The notes beneath the pieces are model-generated. The model made no database searches and was not told where the DNA came from. It saw nothing but the letters and a program-made list of their open reading frames with translations. A program made the position numbers and the translations under genes. Below are positions 8,309 through 17,892 of a stretch of 64,000 nucleotides of DNA, in pieces. Each line of letters opens with the position of its first letter. The stretch's first letter is position 1. The DNA comes from Klebsiella sp. RHBSTW-00484 (GTDB lineage Bacteria; Pseudomonadota; Gammaproteobacteria; Enterobacterales; Enterobacteriaceae), in NCBI RefSeq assembly GCF_013705725.1, contig NZ_CP055481.1:5704001-5768000 (forward strand), given 5' to 3'.

Positions 8309-11300
8309 TCATGGTCGTGAATCACTGATTGCCCGCTGTGCCTGCTTGATTTCCCGGCGAATAACCAGCTTACGTACCACGACATAGAACACTGGCGTCA
8401 ACAAGAGTCCGAACAGCGTCACCCCCAGCATCCCGGCAAACACGGCAATCCCCATGGCATGACGCATTTCCGCACCGGCACCGCTCGCGATCACCAAAGG
8501 CACAACCCCCGCAATAAATGCCAACGAAGTCATCAGTATCGGGCGCAGACGCAGGCGAGCGGCCTCCAGGACGGCAGCCAGAGGATCGACGCCTTCACTC
8601 TCTCTGGCACGAGCGAACTCGACTATCAGGATTGCGTTTTTCGCCGCCAGGCCCACCAGAACCACAAAACCAATCTGCGTGAAGATGTTGTTATCTCCAT
8701 TCGATAGCCAAACCCCGGCGATCGCGGAAAGTAATGCCATTGGGGCAATTAATAGCACCGCAAACGGCAGTGACCAGCTGTTGTATTGTGCGGCCAGGAT
8801 CAGGAACGCCAGGAATACCGCCAACGGGAAGATATACAGCGCCGAGTTGCCAGCCTGCTTCTCCTGGTAAGTCAGATCGGTCCATTCGAATGTCATCCCC
8901 TCAGGCAGCGTTTCACTAACGATCTTCTCAATAGCTGCCGTTGCCTGTCCGGAGGAGTAGCCTGGAGCTGGGCCACCCGTAATATCTGCCGACGGATAAC
9001 CGTTGTAACGCATAACACGGTCTGGTCCAGAGGTACGGGTAATGTTCACCAGCGTTCCCAGTGGGATCATTTCACCCGTGGCATTACGCACTTTAAGCAA
9101 CCCGATATCTTCAGGCTGCATACGGAATTGCGCATCTGCCTGAGTGATCACCCGATACGTACGACCGAAGCGGTTAAAGTCATTCACATACAGCGACCCC
9201 AGATTCACCTGTAATGTATCAAAGATATCGGTCAGTGCGACGCCCTGAGACTTGGCTTTCACGCGGTCGATATCAACCTGCAACTGAGGTGCGTTAGTCT
9301 GGAAACTGGCCATCATCCCTGCCAGTTCAGGGGCCTGCATGGCCTTAGCCATGACCATCCCTTGAACACGGGTCAGTTCTTCAAAGCCAAGCCCTGCCCG
9401 GTCTTCGATCTGGAGTTTAAATCCTCCCATACTGCCCAGCCCCGGTACCGGTGGTGGGGGGAAGATCCCAACAAAGCCGTCAGGTATCTGGCTAAATTTC
9501 CCCATCAGACTACCGGCAATAGCTGCTGCGGACAGCGAAGGGTCCTTACGTTCACTGAAGGGCTTCAGCATTGTAAACATCAATGCGGAGTTAGGCATGT
9601 TTGGGCCGTTTACCGACAACCCAGGAAACGCCACGACGCTTTCCACTCCAGGTTCTGCCAGCGCAATTCTGGACATTTCTTTCACTACGGCTTCCGTGCG
9701 ATCCAACGAAGCGCCGGAAGGTAATTGAGCAATCCCAACCAGATAGTATTTATCCTGAGCGGGCACAAAACCGTTAGGAACCTGCTGGAACCCCAACAAT
9801 GTCAGGCCCAGGAAACCGGCATACAGCACCAGCACGATGATACTACCGCGTACGGCCCGGCGGACTGCACCAACGTAGTTGTTCGACAATCTATCGAAGA
9901 AAGCGTTAAAGCGACGGAAGAAACCACCGAATACGCGATCCATGACGCGCGTCAACCTGTCGGCCTGCGCCATATCCTGATGAGGTCTAAGCAGCACTGA
10001 TGCCAGAGCCGGCGATAACGTCAACGAGTTGATCGCAGATAAGATCGTCGAAATGGCGATGGTCAGCGCGAACTGGCGATAGAATTCCCCCTGCAATCCT
10101 GACAGGAACGCTGAAGGAATAAACACAGCTGCCAAAACGGAAGTAATGGCTAAAATAGGGCCGGTAACCTCGTCCATGGCCCTTCTTGCCGCTTCTTTCG
10201 GAGAACGGCCCTGCGCAATATGTCGTTCGACGTTTTCAACCACCACAATGGCATCATCGACAACGATACCTATCGATAACACCAGACCAAACAACGACAG
10301 CGTGTTGAGCGAAAAGCCGAACAAATACATGAGGGCGAAAGTACCGACCAACGAAATAGGTACCGCGACCAGAGGGATGATAGAAGCCCGCCAGGTTTGC
10401 AGGAACAGCATCACCACCAGTACCACCAACACCGTTGCCTCCAGCAACGTCATTGCCACTGATTTCAACGAGGCGCTGACAAACACTGTCGGGTCATAAG
10501 CGATACGATATTCGATACCTTCCGGGAAGTTGGCCTGCAACCTCGCCATCGTCGCCCGAACCGAGGCAGAGACGTCCAGCGCATTGGCGCCAGGCGTCAT
10601 AACGATGTGCATACCCACGGCATTTTTATCATCCAGCAGGCTGCGCAGGGAATAGTTGTCCGATCCCAACTCCAGACGCGCAACATCGCGCAGGCGGGTA
10701 ACCTGGCCATCAGCGCCAGCTTTGATCACAATATCGCCAAACTGCTCAACGGTGGTCAGACGCCCCTGGGCATTGATACTGACTTCAAAGGCAGAAGAGC
10801 TGTTCGGCTGTTGACCGACAGAACCGGCCGCGACCTGGACATTCTGCTCACGAATTGCAGCAGTCACATCACTGGCCGTTAAACCACGGGAAGCGACTTT
10901 GGTCGGATCCAGCCAGACACGCATCGCGTATTCACCCTCGCCTCCAAGCGTGACGCTGGCAATACCTGGCAAGCGTGATAGCTCATCACGCACGTTCAAC
11001 ATGGCATAGTTGGAAACATAAAGCGGATCGTAGCGATCGCCCTGCGCAAATATATGCACAACCATGAGGATATCCGGTGACGTTTTCTCCGTCACGACAC
11101 CGATCTGCTGCACCTCAGGCGGCAAGCGCGGCAAGGCCCGAGAAACCCGGTTCTGCACCTGAATCTGCGCAATATCGGGGTCGGTTCCCTGCCGGAATGA
11201 AATCGTCAATACCATTCGACCGTCGGCAGACATCTGGGAACTCATGTACAACATGCCTTCCACCCCGTTGATTGCCTGTTCCAGTGGAGCAGCAACGGTG

Positions 11301-11482
11301 TCAGCAATCACTTTAGGGTTAGCACCAGGGTAGCTTGCCGAAACCTGCACGGTAGGCGGTGTTACCGATGGGTATTCACTCAGCGGAAGCTGAAAGAAAG
11401 CCAGAGCGCCAGCTATCAGCATAAACACCGATAACACAATCGCGAAAATAGGCCGCTGGATGAAGAAGTGTGGGAATTTCAT
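8309..11482 (-). CDS. gesB: RND multidrug/metal efflux pump, GesB/MexF-like
   Basis: A 1057-residue HAE1-type inner-membrane exporter of normal length. It opens with the FFIQRPIFA segment, carries two six-helix blocks after each periplasmic loop, and has the relay residues in GIVVDDAIVVVENVER (the DD pair in TM4). It is closest in feel to MexF, BpeF and Salmonella GesB. Its start shares one base with the gesA stop (TAATG), and its stop overlaps the gesC ATG, so the three are tightly coupled. In Salmonella, GesABC exports gold ions and some drugs under GolS control; that role is inferred here from family and golB linkage. Confidence 0.85.
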   Translation of the reverse strand: MKFPHFFIQRPIFAIVLSVFMLIAGALAFFQLPLSEYPSVTPPTVQVSASYPGANPKVIADTVAAPLEQAINGVEGMLYMSSQMSADGRMVLTISFRQGTDPDIAQIQVQNRVSRALPRLPPEVQQIGVVTEKTSPDILMVVHIFAQGDRYDPLYVSNYAMLNVRDELSRLPGIASVTLGGEGEYAMRVWLDPTKVASRGLTASDVTAAIREQNVQVAAGSVGQQPNSSSAFEVSINAQGRLTTVEQFGDIVIKAGADGQVTRLRDVARLELGSDNYSLRSLLDDKNAVGMHIVMTPGANALDVSASVRATMARLQANFPEGIEYRIAYDPTVFVSASLKSVAMTLLEATVLVVLVVMLFLQTWRASIIPLVAVPISLVGTFALMYLFGFSLNTLSLFGLVLSIGIVVDDAIVVVENVERHIAQGRSPKEAARRAMDEVTGPILAITSVLAAVFIPSAFLSGLQGEFYRQFALTIAISTILSAINSLTLSPALASVLLRPHQDMAQADRLTRVMDRVFGGFFRRFNAFFDRLSNNYVGAVRRAVRGSIIVLVLYAGFLGLTLLGFQQVPNGFVPAQDKYYLVGIAQLPSGASLDRTEAVVKEMSRIALAEPGVESVVAFPGLSVNGPNMPNSALMFTMLKPFSERKDPSLSAAAIAGSLMGKFSQIPDGFVGIFPPPPVPGLGSMGGFKLQIEDRAGLGFEELTRVQGMVMAKAMQAPELAGMMASFQTNAPQLQVDIDRVKAKSQGVALTDIFDTLQVNLGSLYVNDFNRFGRTYRVITQADAQFRMQPEDIGLLKVRNATGEMIPLGTLVNITRTSGPDRVMRYNGYPSADITGGPAPGYSSGQATAAIEKIVSETLPEGMTFEWTDLTYQEKQAGNSALYIFPLAVFLAFLILAAQYNSWSLPFAVLLIAPMALLSAIAGVWLSNGDNNIFTQIGFVVLVGLAAKNAILIVEFARARESEGVDPLAAVLEAARLRLRPILMTSLAFIAGVVPLVIASGAGAEMRHAMGIAVFAGMLGVTLFGLLLTPVFYVVVRKLVIRREIKQAQRAISDSRP

Positions 11483-12696
11483 TATTGGCCTCCCCCTTCA
11501 ACGGAGCCGGCTTTTTCCCCCTCGCTAACCGACGCGCCAGAAGCCTGCATCGGGGTCAAACGCGGCGTCACCGCCATACCGGGACGCACCAGCCCCTTGA
11601 TAATAATGTTCTCACCGGCTTTCAGGCCACTCTTGACCACGCGCAAACCATCAACCACCGCGCCCAGCTCAATCGGGCGATACTGCGCCTTATTATCCGC
11701 ACCCACCACCAGGACATAGTTGCGTCCCTGATCGCTCCCTATCGCCTGATCGTCAATCAGAATCGCCTGATGTGCTGCACCGGTGGCCAGCTGCACGCGG
11801 GCAAAGGCGCCTGGCGTCAGTTTCCCATCTTCGTTAGGGATTACGGCACGTACCCTGACAGTACCGGTACTACGGTCGATCTGATTCCCGACAAAATCGA
11901 GCGTTCCCTGATGCGGGAAACCTTTTTCTGTCGCCAGCCCAACATGTACAGGTAAACGCTCTTCAACCTTATTTGCGGCGTCAGGACGTGCCTTGCTGAC
12001 CGAATTAAGGAACGTCGCCTCGTCAATATCAAAGTAAGCGTATAGCGGATTGACGGAAACAATCGTTGTCAATAGCGTCGCAGATCCCGTACCACCGCCG
12101 CTGACCAGATTTCCCTCGGTCACCAGCATGCGATCCACACGGCCGGTAATCGGTGCCGCCACGCGCGAATAAGACAAGTCCAGTGTCGCCGCCGCAACCG
12201 CGGCCTTTGCAGCTTGCACCTCAGCCTGACGAGCATGACGTGTAGAAGTTGCGTCATCGTAATCTTTCCGGGATACCGCGCCATTGTTCACCAGCCGGCC
12301 AACTCGCTCAAAATCGCGATTGGCCTGGATAGCCAGCGCTTCTGCCTGCTTGAGTCGTGCTTGCGCGCTGTTAAGAGCCACCTGGAATGGACGAGGATCA
12401 ATTTGGAACAGCAACTGCCCCTGACGTACTATGCTGCCTTCAGGTACGCTGACAGCGTCGATAGCACCGCCAACGCGTGGGCGTAGCTCTACGGTTTTTG
12501 GGGCCGCCAATGAACCGGTAAACTCTGCCGAAGGGACTATCTGACGCGAGAGCACTTCGGCTACGGGAACCTGGGGAGCCATAGGTGCGGCCGCTGCGGC
12601 CGGCTCATCGTTGCCGCCACTATCCCGGGCAAACGCAATCCCGGCAGTGGCGATGATTGCGGCCGACACAATCAGAACCCCAATTTTCATTTTCAT
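11482..12696 (-). CDS. gesA: RND efflux periplasmic adaptor, GesA-like
   Basis: A 404-residue AcrA/MexE-family adaptor. It has an uncleaved or cleavable N-terminal membrane signal (residues 1-24), a lipoyl domain, a hairpin (LKQAEALAIQANRDFERVGRL), a barrel with FARVQLATG and a C-terminal membrane-proximal domain. I use the ATG at 12696 because AAGGA lies eight bases upstream; an ATG eight codons further up lacks this. It is the first gene of gesABC and has a MerR-type promoter about 70 bases upstream. Confidence 0.83.
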   Translation of the reverse strand: MKMKIGVLIVSAAIIATAGIAFARDSGGNDEPAAAAAPMAPQVPVAEVLSRQIVPSAEFTGSLAAPKTVELRPRVGGAIDAVSVPEGSIVRQGQLLFQIDPRPFQVALNSAQARLKQAEALAIQANRDFERVGRLVNNGAVSRKDYDDATSTRHARQAEVQAAKAAVAAATLDLSYSRVAAPITGRVDRMLVTEGNLVSGGGTGSATLLTTIVSVNPLYAYFDIDEATFLNSVSKARPDAANKVEERLPVHVGLATEKGFPHQGTLDFVGNQIDRSTGTVRVRAVIPNEDGKLTPGAFARVQLATGAAHQAILIDDQAIGSDQGRNYVLVVGADNKAQYRPIELGAVVDGLRVVKSGLKAGENIIIKGLVRPGMAVTPRLTPMQASGASVSEGEKAGSVEGGGQ

Positions 12697-12767
12697 AACA
12701 GTGATCCTTTCATATGCCACAGGCAGCCCCGGCCCATCCGAAAACGGCGCTGTAGCAATTTCTTACA

Positions 12768-12798
12768 AGGCTAAAGGTTGATGTTACTGGAAGGTCAA
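12768..12798 (-). promoter_or_regulatory. MerR-family-type promoter of gesABC
   Basis: Minus-strand -35 TTGACC and -10 TAGCCT are exactly 19 bases apart. The left operator half, GACCTTCC, matches copper/gold MerR operators (CueR, GolS), while the right half is degenerate. The same -35 and spacer length occur at golB. Confidence 0.6.
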
Positions 12799-12889
12799 GC
12801 ACACCAATTAAAAAAAATGAAAAACATCCAATCAGGCTTAATTAATATTTAATGTGTAAGCGTTAAACGAGCGCCGTATTGACGATTAT

Positions 12890-12988
12890 TTATCGGGAAG
12901 AACCACGTTCCATGGAAGTAGTTCGGCCACTTTGTTGCTGGACTACTCCGGTAGTATGCTCAAGATATGGCGAAGGTAGTGACCCATG
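12890..12988 (-). pseudogene. IS66-family transposase C-terminal fragment
   Basis: The minus strand encodes GHYLRHILSILPE, a stop, then SSNKVAELLPWNVVLPDK and a stop. The final VAELLPWNV block is the characteristic end of IS66 TnpC proteins. The internal TAG replaces what is usually a Tyr codon. Upstream homology is lost, so only a scar remains. Confidence 0.65.
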
Positions 12989-13544
12989 CAGCAATTGAGC
13001 TCACCGCTGAAGACTCACGCCAGACCTTCCCCCTTCTCCCGGGATAGCCGCCTGCGGCAGCATGTCATTCGTCATCGCGCTGCCAACCTGACCATTCAGA
13101 ACCAGCGGCACAACATGCCGCATTTCTTTACGCAACTGGCTGATTTGATAGCGGGGGACCAGCAGATGATTGGTAGGTGCTTGGCTGTCCGCGTGTCTCC
13201 GGGGTCAGACACTGACCTTTACTGACAGCTGGCGGCCCCCATTAAGGTCGGAACCACAGTACTTGGCGGGCTGTGCTGCAGGCGCTGATACTGCCCCAGT
13301 ACCAGTTCGGCGCTGTTCAGAACATTTAGCATCCAGAACGGGGACATGTCTGCCATGCGCTCGTTACTATAGGGCAGGATCGTCTACCGGGGTGGGGTCA
13401 GTCCATCAACGGCTCGGAAGTGTCTAGATTACCCGTGGCGATTCAAGAAGGTTGAATATGATTCCCGACTCATTAATGGAACGCTGCATGATGTTATGCA
13501 TTACGGGTTGACATTACGATGTGACGGGCCGGGTTAGCTGTATG
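12989..13544. other. Scar DNA without recognisable gene
   Basis: This stretch lies between IS66 and IS256 fragments. Short open frames exist on both strands, but none has a ribosome-binding site and recognisable motifs together. It is best read as the debris of several insertions and deletions. Confidence 0.5.
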
Positions 13545-14027
13545 GAGCCTGTACACAAGTTTGTGTAATTGCCTGATTTTGATATGTTCAATTCAACATC
13601 AAAAGCAGGTTACTTTATGGACGAAAAACAGTTGTAGGCTCTGGCTAACGAACTGACCAAAAATCTCAAAACCCCTGACGATCTCACCCAGTTCGATCGC
13701 CTGCTGAAAAAAATCAGCGTTGAGCGCCGCCTCAACGCCGAAATGCTCCATCACCTCGGCTACGGTAAACATCAGTCTAAACCGGGTGCCAACTCCCGCA
13801 ACGGCTATTTCACAAAAACCGTTACCACCGGCGATGGCCCGCTGGAACTGCGTACGCCGTGCGATCGTGACGGCTCCTTCGAGCCCCAACTGGTGAAGAA
13901 AAACCAGACCCGGATCACCGGGATGGATAACCAAATCCTGTCACTGTACGCCAAAGGGATGACCACCCGTGAGATAGTGGCTGCGTTCAAAGAGTTGTAT
14001 GACGCGGATGTCTCACCGACGCTGGTA
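13545..14027 (+). pseudogene. Truncated IS256-family element (left end and transposase N-terminus)
   Basis: The sequence GAGCCTGTACACAAG at 13545 looks like an IS256-group terminal repeat. The transposase starts at 13617 with MDEKQL, hits TAG at codon 7, and continues in frame with the family N-terminus (HLGYGKHQSK, ITGMDNQILSLYAKGMTTREI) until about 14027. There it abruptly joins the tssB fragment. The catalytic DDE region and right end are absent. Confidence 0.8.
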
Positions 14028-14329
14028 GTCCTTCATGCTCCGGAAGGTCAGACTGATGTTGTCTTCACTGCCATCATCAGCAAGCGTGTTTTTAACGGTA
14101 AGATTGACTTTTGGGGAATATTCAGAAATGACAGAATCACAATTATTTTTATTCAAATCAACTTTTTTGCGCTCAGACAAGGGGCAGACTCCTGACCATT
14201 ACTGAAGTCGCCCGCCACGAGCAATTTCAGGGGGAGCTCCGTTTTCTTGCTCGCACCACCGGTATGCAAATCAAGTTTTAAATTAATACGCGCTTTAGGG
14301 ATTTCGGACTGAAAGGAAGAATTAGACAT
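14028..14329 (-). pseudogene. tssB: 5' fragment of type VI secretion sheath gene tssB, frameshifted
   Basis: The minus strand begins MSNSSFQSEIPKARINLKLD, followed by TGGASKKTELPLKLLVAGDFS, the N-terminus of the small contractile-sheath protein TssB (VipA/ImpB). After GQES one base is missing; in the next frame the match resumes (PLSERKKVDLNKNN ... SLTFRSMKD). Homology stops at the IS256 junction, so about 100 of some 165 residues remain. No other type VI gene is visible nearby, so this is a relic of a larger locus. Confidence 0.85.
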
Positions 14330-15063
14330 GGCTGTCCCTGTTCTATGGAGTGATAGAAACGGTCAATGCCAGTGAAAAATAAATAAGAAAAAATTACCCA
14401 GCCAGAACAACTTTCCGGTTCGCGTCATCCGACGTAAATAAAAATCCCGGAACCAAAAAAAGCGGGCGCATTCCATCCACCAGCATGTCGACACTGTATT
14501 TTCTGGGTATTTGTCTGAAATGAAAAATTTCGGATAAGGCCCAATGGCTGGAGTTTGGGAACGTTCCCTGCCAGATCGAAAATGAAAAAATGTAACAAAG
14601 ATTTACACTCCTGGCTTTTAACAAAAAAATATCATCTTTCTGATTTATAAGAATTTTCCACCATAACCCTTCAGGCCCCGCGGGATAAGGATGTACAGAA
14701 AATGATCAATTTGGCTTAGGGTGTATATTTGTACAAAATATCACCAGTCACGTGAAATATCTGATTTTGTACTTTTATCAGAAATTGAGAAGCTGGACGT
14801 GACTGAGCATGTGAAAAACTGGCGACAGTTTCAGGTTTCCATCATTTCTTATTATTCACGTAAACCGGGCTTATTTATTTTTTTCAGATTAAAGGAATTG
14901 CAACGCCCGGACTTTACGCATATCTCATACCTGTACCAGCGATATGAATATCTCAGCCGCCGGTGCATTAGCGCGACCAGGAACAACACCCGTTCGGTTT
15001 ACAGAAAGACAGACGTGGACAGTGATGAGCTTTGCTGCGGGTTGAGAACGGTTGTTTTACTGC
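14330..15063. other. Long spacer upstream of the tssB relic, no supported gene
   Basis: The DNA is AT-rich close to tssB and probably held its promoter. A GTG-initiated 126-codon frame (14721-15101, plus strand) lacks a ribosome-binding site, matches no family I know, and runs into the convergent DUF2913 gene, so I do not call it. Confidence 0.5.
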
Positions 15064-15669
15064 TCAAGGTTGTAACACGATCCGATTCGACTCCAGCATG
15101 ACAGCCGACAGTGTATGAGCCGCAAAAACAGCCATACAGGCTGACAAGTCGCCATTCACAAGAAACTCAACCGGCGCAACGAGTTTCCCTCCATCCGAAA
15201 ATCCGCAGGTCAGTGCCGACTTCCTTACCAGCAGTGCATTCGCATCGCTGTATTCCAGGACCAGAAGCGTTTCATTGTCCCAGTCCCTGTCACTCACCGC
15301 TGCATTGACCCAGCCCCGCGATTTAAGCTGTTCAATTGCGTACGTCAGCCGATACAAATCCGACTGCGCTGACACCGGTCCGGTGCACGAAGACCACAGA
15401 TATTCCAGACGACTGAATAAGCTGGCGGCAAGGCCTTTGTTACGCCCCAGCGTCAGCAATCCCTCAATATCAGATGCGATTGCACGTGGAAACCGTTTTT
15501 GCTTATACGCCACCGTTAACCAGCGCAGTATAAATGCATGCGTGCTGAGTGGCGACAATGCCTGACCATCCTGCTGAGCGGTACGTAAGGCGACAAGGGC
15601 GCACCAGGCGAAATGCGCAAGTGCTGTGACGGTTTGTTCCGGGGGTAAGGTATCGTGAGCTTTTTTCAT
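15064..15669 (-). CDS. DUF2913 family protein
   Basis: A 201-residue soluble protein matching the enterobacterial DUF2913 family, with the conserved segments LAHFAWCALVALR near the N-terminus, FPRAIASDIEGLL in the middle, and the C-terminal GDLSACMAVFAAHTL. Function is unknown. The family is typical of integrated islands and often lies near AlpA and Gp2-like genes, as here. No signal peptide or membrane helix is evident. Confidence 0.75.
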   Translation of the reverse strand: MKKAHDTLPPEQTVTALAHFAWCALVALRTAQQDGQALSPLSTHAFILRWLTVAYKQKRFPRAIASDIEGLLTLGRNKGLAASLFSRLEYLWSSCTGPVSAQSDLYRLTYAIEQLKSRGWVNAAVSDRDWDNETLLVLEYSDANALLVRKSALTCGFSDGGKLVAPVEFLVNGDLSACMAVFAAHTLSAVMLESNRIVLQP

Positions 15670-15745
15670 TCAGGGATTATATCGGCGCTGCAGACACCGG
15701 GGAAGACCTGGATAACTCCCCCATTAATTAGAGAAGCTATTACTT

Positions 15746-16312
15746 TCACGGACAAATCATCCCCGTTCTGGCCGTTGCTATTGGCTCTGACATGGCCTTA
15801 ACATGCACGGTAAGCTGGTTAAAGGGTGTTGCGAAGACTCCCTGAGCGACGCGGTTAATAATGATCTGCGTCATACTCGTTACGCCGTCAGTGCAGGCGG
15901 TACCGGTCACCTTTTGCCATGCGTCGGCGATGATGGCGTTAAGCCCCGGAGGCGCACTGTCGGTCAGTTGCAGGTTTCGCCCTGTACCCAGCGTATCGAG
16001 ATTGAGCAGCAGCACCATTTTGCACTCCGGTGCGCTGGCCGTCTCCCATATCCAGCGTAACAGCGTCGGGAGTGAACGATGTCGTGCCTGCTGACGCTGG
16101 CGCGAATATTCGCCGGTGCGCTGCCAGACTTCAGAGTGAAAACGCAGAATCAATGACCGGTATTCGCTCATGGCTTCACGATACGGTAGCGCCAGCGTAA
16201 AGCTGAATGCCGCCAGTCGCGGGTAATGGTCAACGGCCTGTTGCAGAAATGCACGCGTGCTGACGGCATCCGCGCTGACAGCATCAGACGCCCGTATGTA
16301 AGAATGATTCAT
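15746..16312 (-). CDS. Inovirus Gp2 / YfjJ-like protein
   Basis: A 188-residue protein of the YagK/YfjJ C-terminal type, also called inovirus Gp2-like. Visible features are the two-part pattern ECKMVLLLNLDTLG (equivalent to the HYHAVLLLN strand of better-conserved members) and an upstream arginine-rich stretch. The family resembles phage replication initiators, but the usual His-hydrophobic-His metal motif is missing here (ECKM in its place), so catalytic activity is doubtful. A second, better-conserved copy is at 17893-18462. Confidence 0.65.
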   Translation of the reverse strand: MNHSYIRASDAVSADAVSTRAFLQQAVDHYPRLAAFSFTLALPYREAMSEYRSLILRFHSEVWQRTGEYSRQRQQARHRSLPTLLRWIWETASAPECKMVLLLNLDTLGTGRNLQLTDSAPPGLNAIIADAWQKVTGTACTDGVTSMTQIIINRVAQGVFATPFNQLTVHVKAMSEPIATARTGMICP

Positions 16313-16387
16313 AATGCAGACTCTCTTTAGGTTAAATCAGGGAGGACACCGCCTCTACGGCGGTATCTGGTTCATAAAGACGGGGAA

Positions 16388-16804
16388 CTATCTGGTACTG
16401 CAGCAGTAGTTTCTCTGCCAGTGCGCTTCTTCGATGCTGTAGATACCAGTCAGACACCGGGGACAGTGCTTCACGCCCTGGTAATGGTCGCCGCACCACA
16501 CGCAGTACCAGGAGAGCACCATTACCGTCGCTTCCAGCCCGTTGATGAGACTGCGCAGCTTTCGGTGCCGGGCTTCGGTTTTCACTTCCGGGTCAAGGTG
16601 GGCGCAGGCCATCAGCACATGCCGGGCCACGCTCTGCTGGTCATGTTCAAACCACGGCGGCTCCCCGTATGTCCCCGCATGGAGCACCAGTCGACAGCCG
16701 CAGGACGCGCAGCTCCATATCTGCCCCGGCGCACTCACGGCCTCCCCGGCTGTCGCGAAGTGGCCTTCGCGGTCATTGGCCAGATAACATTTCAGCATGC
16801 GCAT
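16388..16804 (-). CDS. Putative zinc-ribbon protein
   Basis: A 138-residue cysteine-rich protein with two metal-binding knuckles: SCASCGC near residue 32 and CVWCGDHYQGVKHCPRC near residue 103, the latter a full C-x2-C...C-x2-C ribbon. A central WFEHD...H..C segment is shared with the neighbour at 16792-17211, of which this is a paralog. Its start overlaps the end of that gene, so the two are co-transcribed. Function is unknown; such pairs occur in P4-like islands. Confidence 0.7.
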   Translation of the reverse strand: MRMLKCYLANDREGHFATAGEAVSAPGQIWSCASCGCRLVLHAGTYGEPPWFEHDQQSVARHVLMACAHLDPEVKTEARHRKLRSLINGLEATVMVLSWYCVWCGDHYQGVKHCPRCLTGIYSIEEAHWQRNYCCSTR

Positions 16805-17211
16805 GCCGTCACTTCCTCTATCCGGTTGGTATCAGCACGCACATCACTGTGCTCGCCCGTCCGGCAGGTGAGGCAGTAGCGCTCACCGTGGTAATCACTG
16901 CCGCAGCCGTGACAGTGCCAGTCTGCGTAGAAAACCAGGGGACGGGCTTCCGGTACATAAGACTGCAGTTGCCGGATATGGCGGGTCTCCCTCACCCCGG
17001 GCTTTACATACGGGCAGTGCTGTCGACCGTTCTCCGAAAGCTTTGCTGCATGATGTTCAAACCACGGACGTTCGGTGTCGTATTCAGGATGGTACTGCAG
17101 GGCACTGGCACACAGATGGCAGCTGTAGCGGTCATACGGCGCGGTCTGCGCGGTTATGGCTCCCGTGAGACGGCCGTTGCCGTCCAGAGCCATAAACGAT
17201 TTTGCATACAT
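16792..17211 (-). CDS. Putative zinc-ribbon protein, paralog of the next gene downstream
   Basis: A 139-residue cysteine-rich protein. CHLCASA near residue 31, WFEHHAA near 50 and the C-terminal CHGCGSDYHGERYCLTC repeat the layout of the 16388-16804 protein. I place the start at 17211 because the earlier ATG adds ten residues with no family similarity. The gene precedes its paralog in the same transcript, which also includes the tiny zinc protein at 17349-17483 and AlpA. Confidence 0.7.
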   Translation of the reverse strand: MYAKSFMALDGNGRLTGAITAQTAPYDRYSCHLCASALQYHPEYDTERPWFEHHAAKLSENGRQHCPYVKPGVRETRHIRQLQSYVPEARPLVFYADWHCHGCGSDYHGERYCLTCRTGEHSDVRADTNRIEEVTACAC

Positions 17212-17348
17212 AGTGGTACTCTCCTTACCGCCAGACGACACGCAGGCGTCAGCCGTCCCGGTACGGGCAGCGTGGCAGGGTGAATGGCGGTTCAGTTATG
17301 CGTTAGCGGGTCGGTACGGTTGGTGGTCGGCACCGGAATACAGAAAGG

Positions 17349-17483
17349 TTACGGTTGCGCAGGTGCGTCGGTGGGTCTGAAACAAACGGGACAGGGTCTG
17401 GCGCCACAGTACTGTCGCCGGCAACGGGGACACGTCCAGCGAACCGGGATGGCCTGTGGCTGAGTGCGGCGTCGTTTTTCCAT
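17349..17483 (-). CDS. Tiny zinc-knuckle protein (44 residues)
   Basis: A short frame with a strong GGAGG ribosome-binding site eight bases before its ATG. It encodes a very basic N-terminus (MEKRRR) followed by CPRC and CPVC, a minimal four-cysteine zinc ribbon like the C-terminal halves of the two larger neighbours. It lies just after AlpA on the same strand. Easily missed by size cutoffs, but the start signal and motif make it believable. Confidence 0.6.
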   Translation of the reverse strand: MEKRRRTQPQAIPVRWTCPRCRRQYCGARPCPVCFRPTDAPAQP

Positions 17484-17500
17484 TCAGATATCCTCCCTGC

Positions 17501-17740
17501 TCAGACGCCACGGGAATCAGCAATACGCTGCTGCATCCAGGCTTCCACCTCGCTTCTGCGCCAGCGGGAGCTGCGCCCCAGCTTGATGGGTTTCGGAAAC
17601 AACCCGTCGCCAATCAGTTTGTAAAACCATTTGTCGGTCATCCCGGTAAACGTGGTGATAAAGGTCATGTCGATAAGCGGGTCCTGAGCTGAAAGCAGTG
17701 TGTCAGGGCTGGCATTAATATTCGTATTCAACGTGGTCAT
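17501..17740 (-). CDS. AlpA-family DNA-binding regulator
   Basis: A 79-residue MerR-like helix-turn-helix protein of the AlpA family, with the signature DKWFYKLIGDGLFPKPIKLG-type recognition region and a RWRRSEVEAWMQQRI wing. AlpA proteins act as excisionase-like activators of P4/CP4-type island integrases and of island replication genes. It is the first gene of the zinc-ribbon cluster. Confidence 0.85.
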   Translation of the reverse strand: MTTLNTNINASPDTLLSAQDPLIDMTFITTFTGMTDKWFYKLIGDGLFPKPIKLGRSSRWRRSEVEAWMQQRIADSRGV

Positions 17741-17892
17741 GGTATTTTTCTCCCTCTGAGGATATGGCTATCGGGAGACGTCCGGTGGAGGTTGAATCAT
17801 GGGGTTACCGGTTCGCCTCAGAGGATAGGGGAACGTTGTAAAAAATTACCCGGCCCGTACGGTCAGGCCTGGTGAATCGATGTATGCCTGGC

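Noticed and set aside
14721..15101. 126-codon plus-strand frame in the spacer before DUF2913
   Set aside because: GTG start without a ribosome-binding site, no known motif, and it ends inside the convergent DUF2913 gene.
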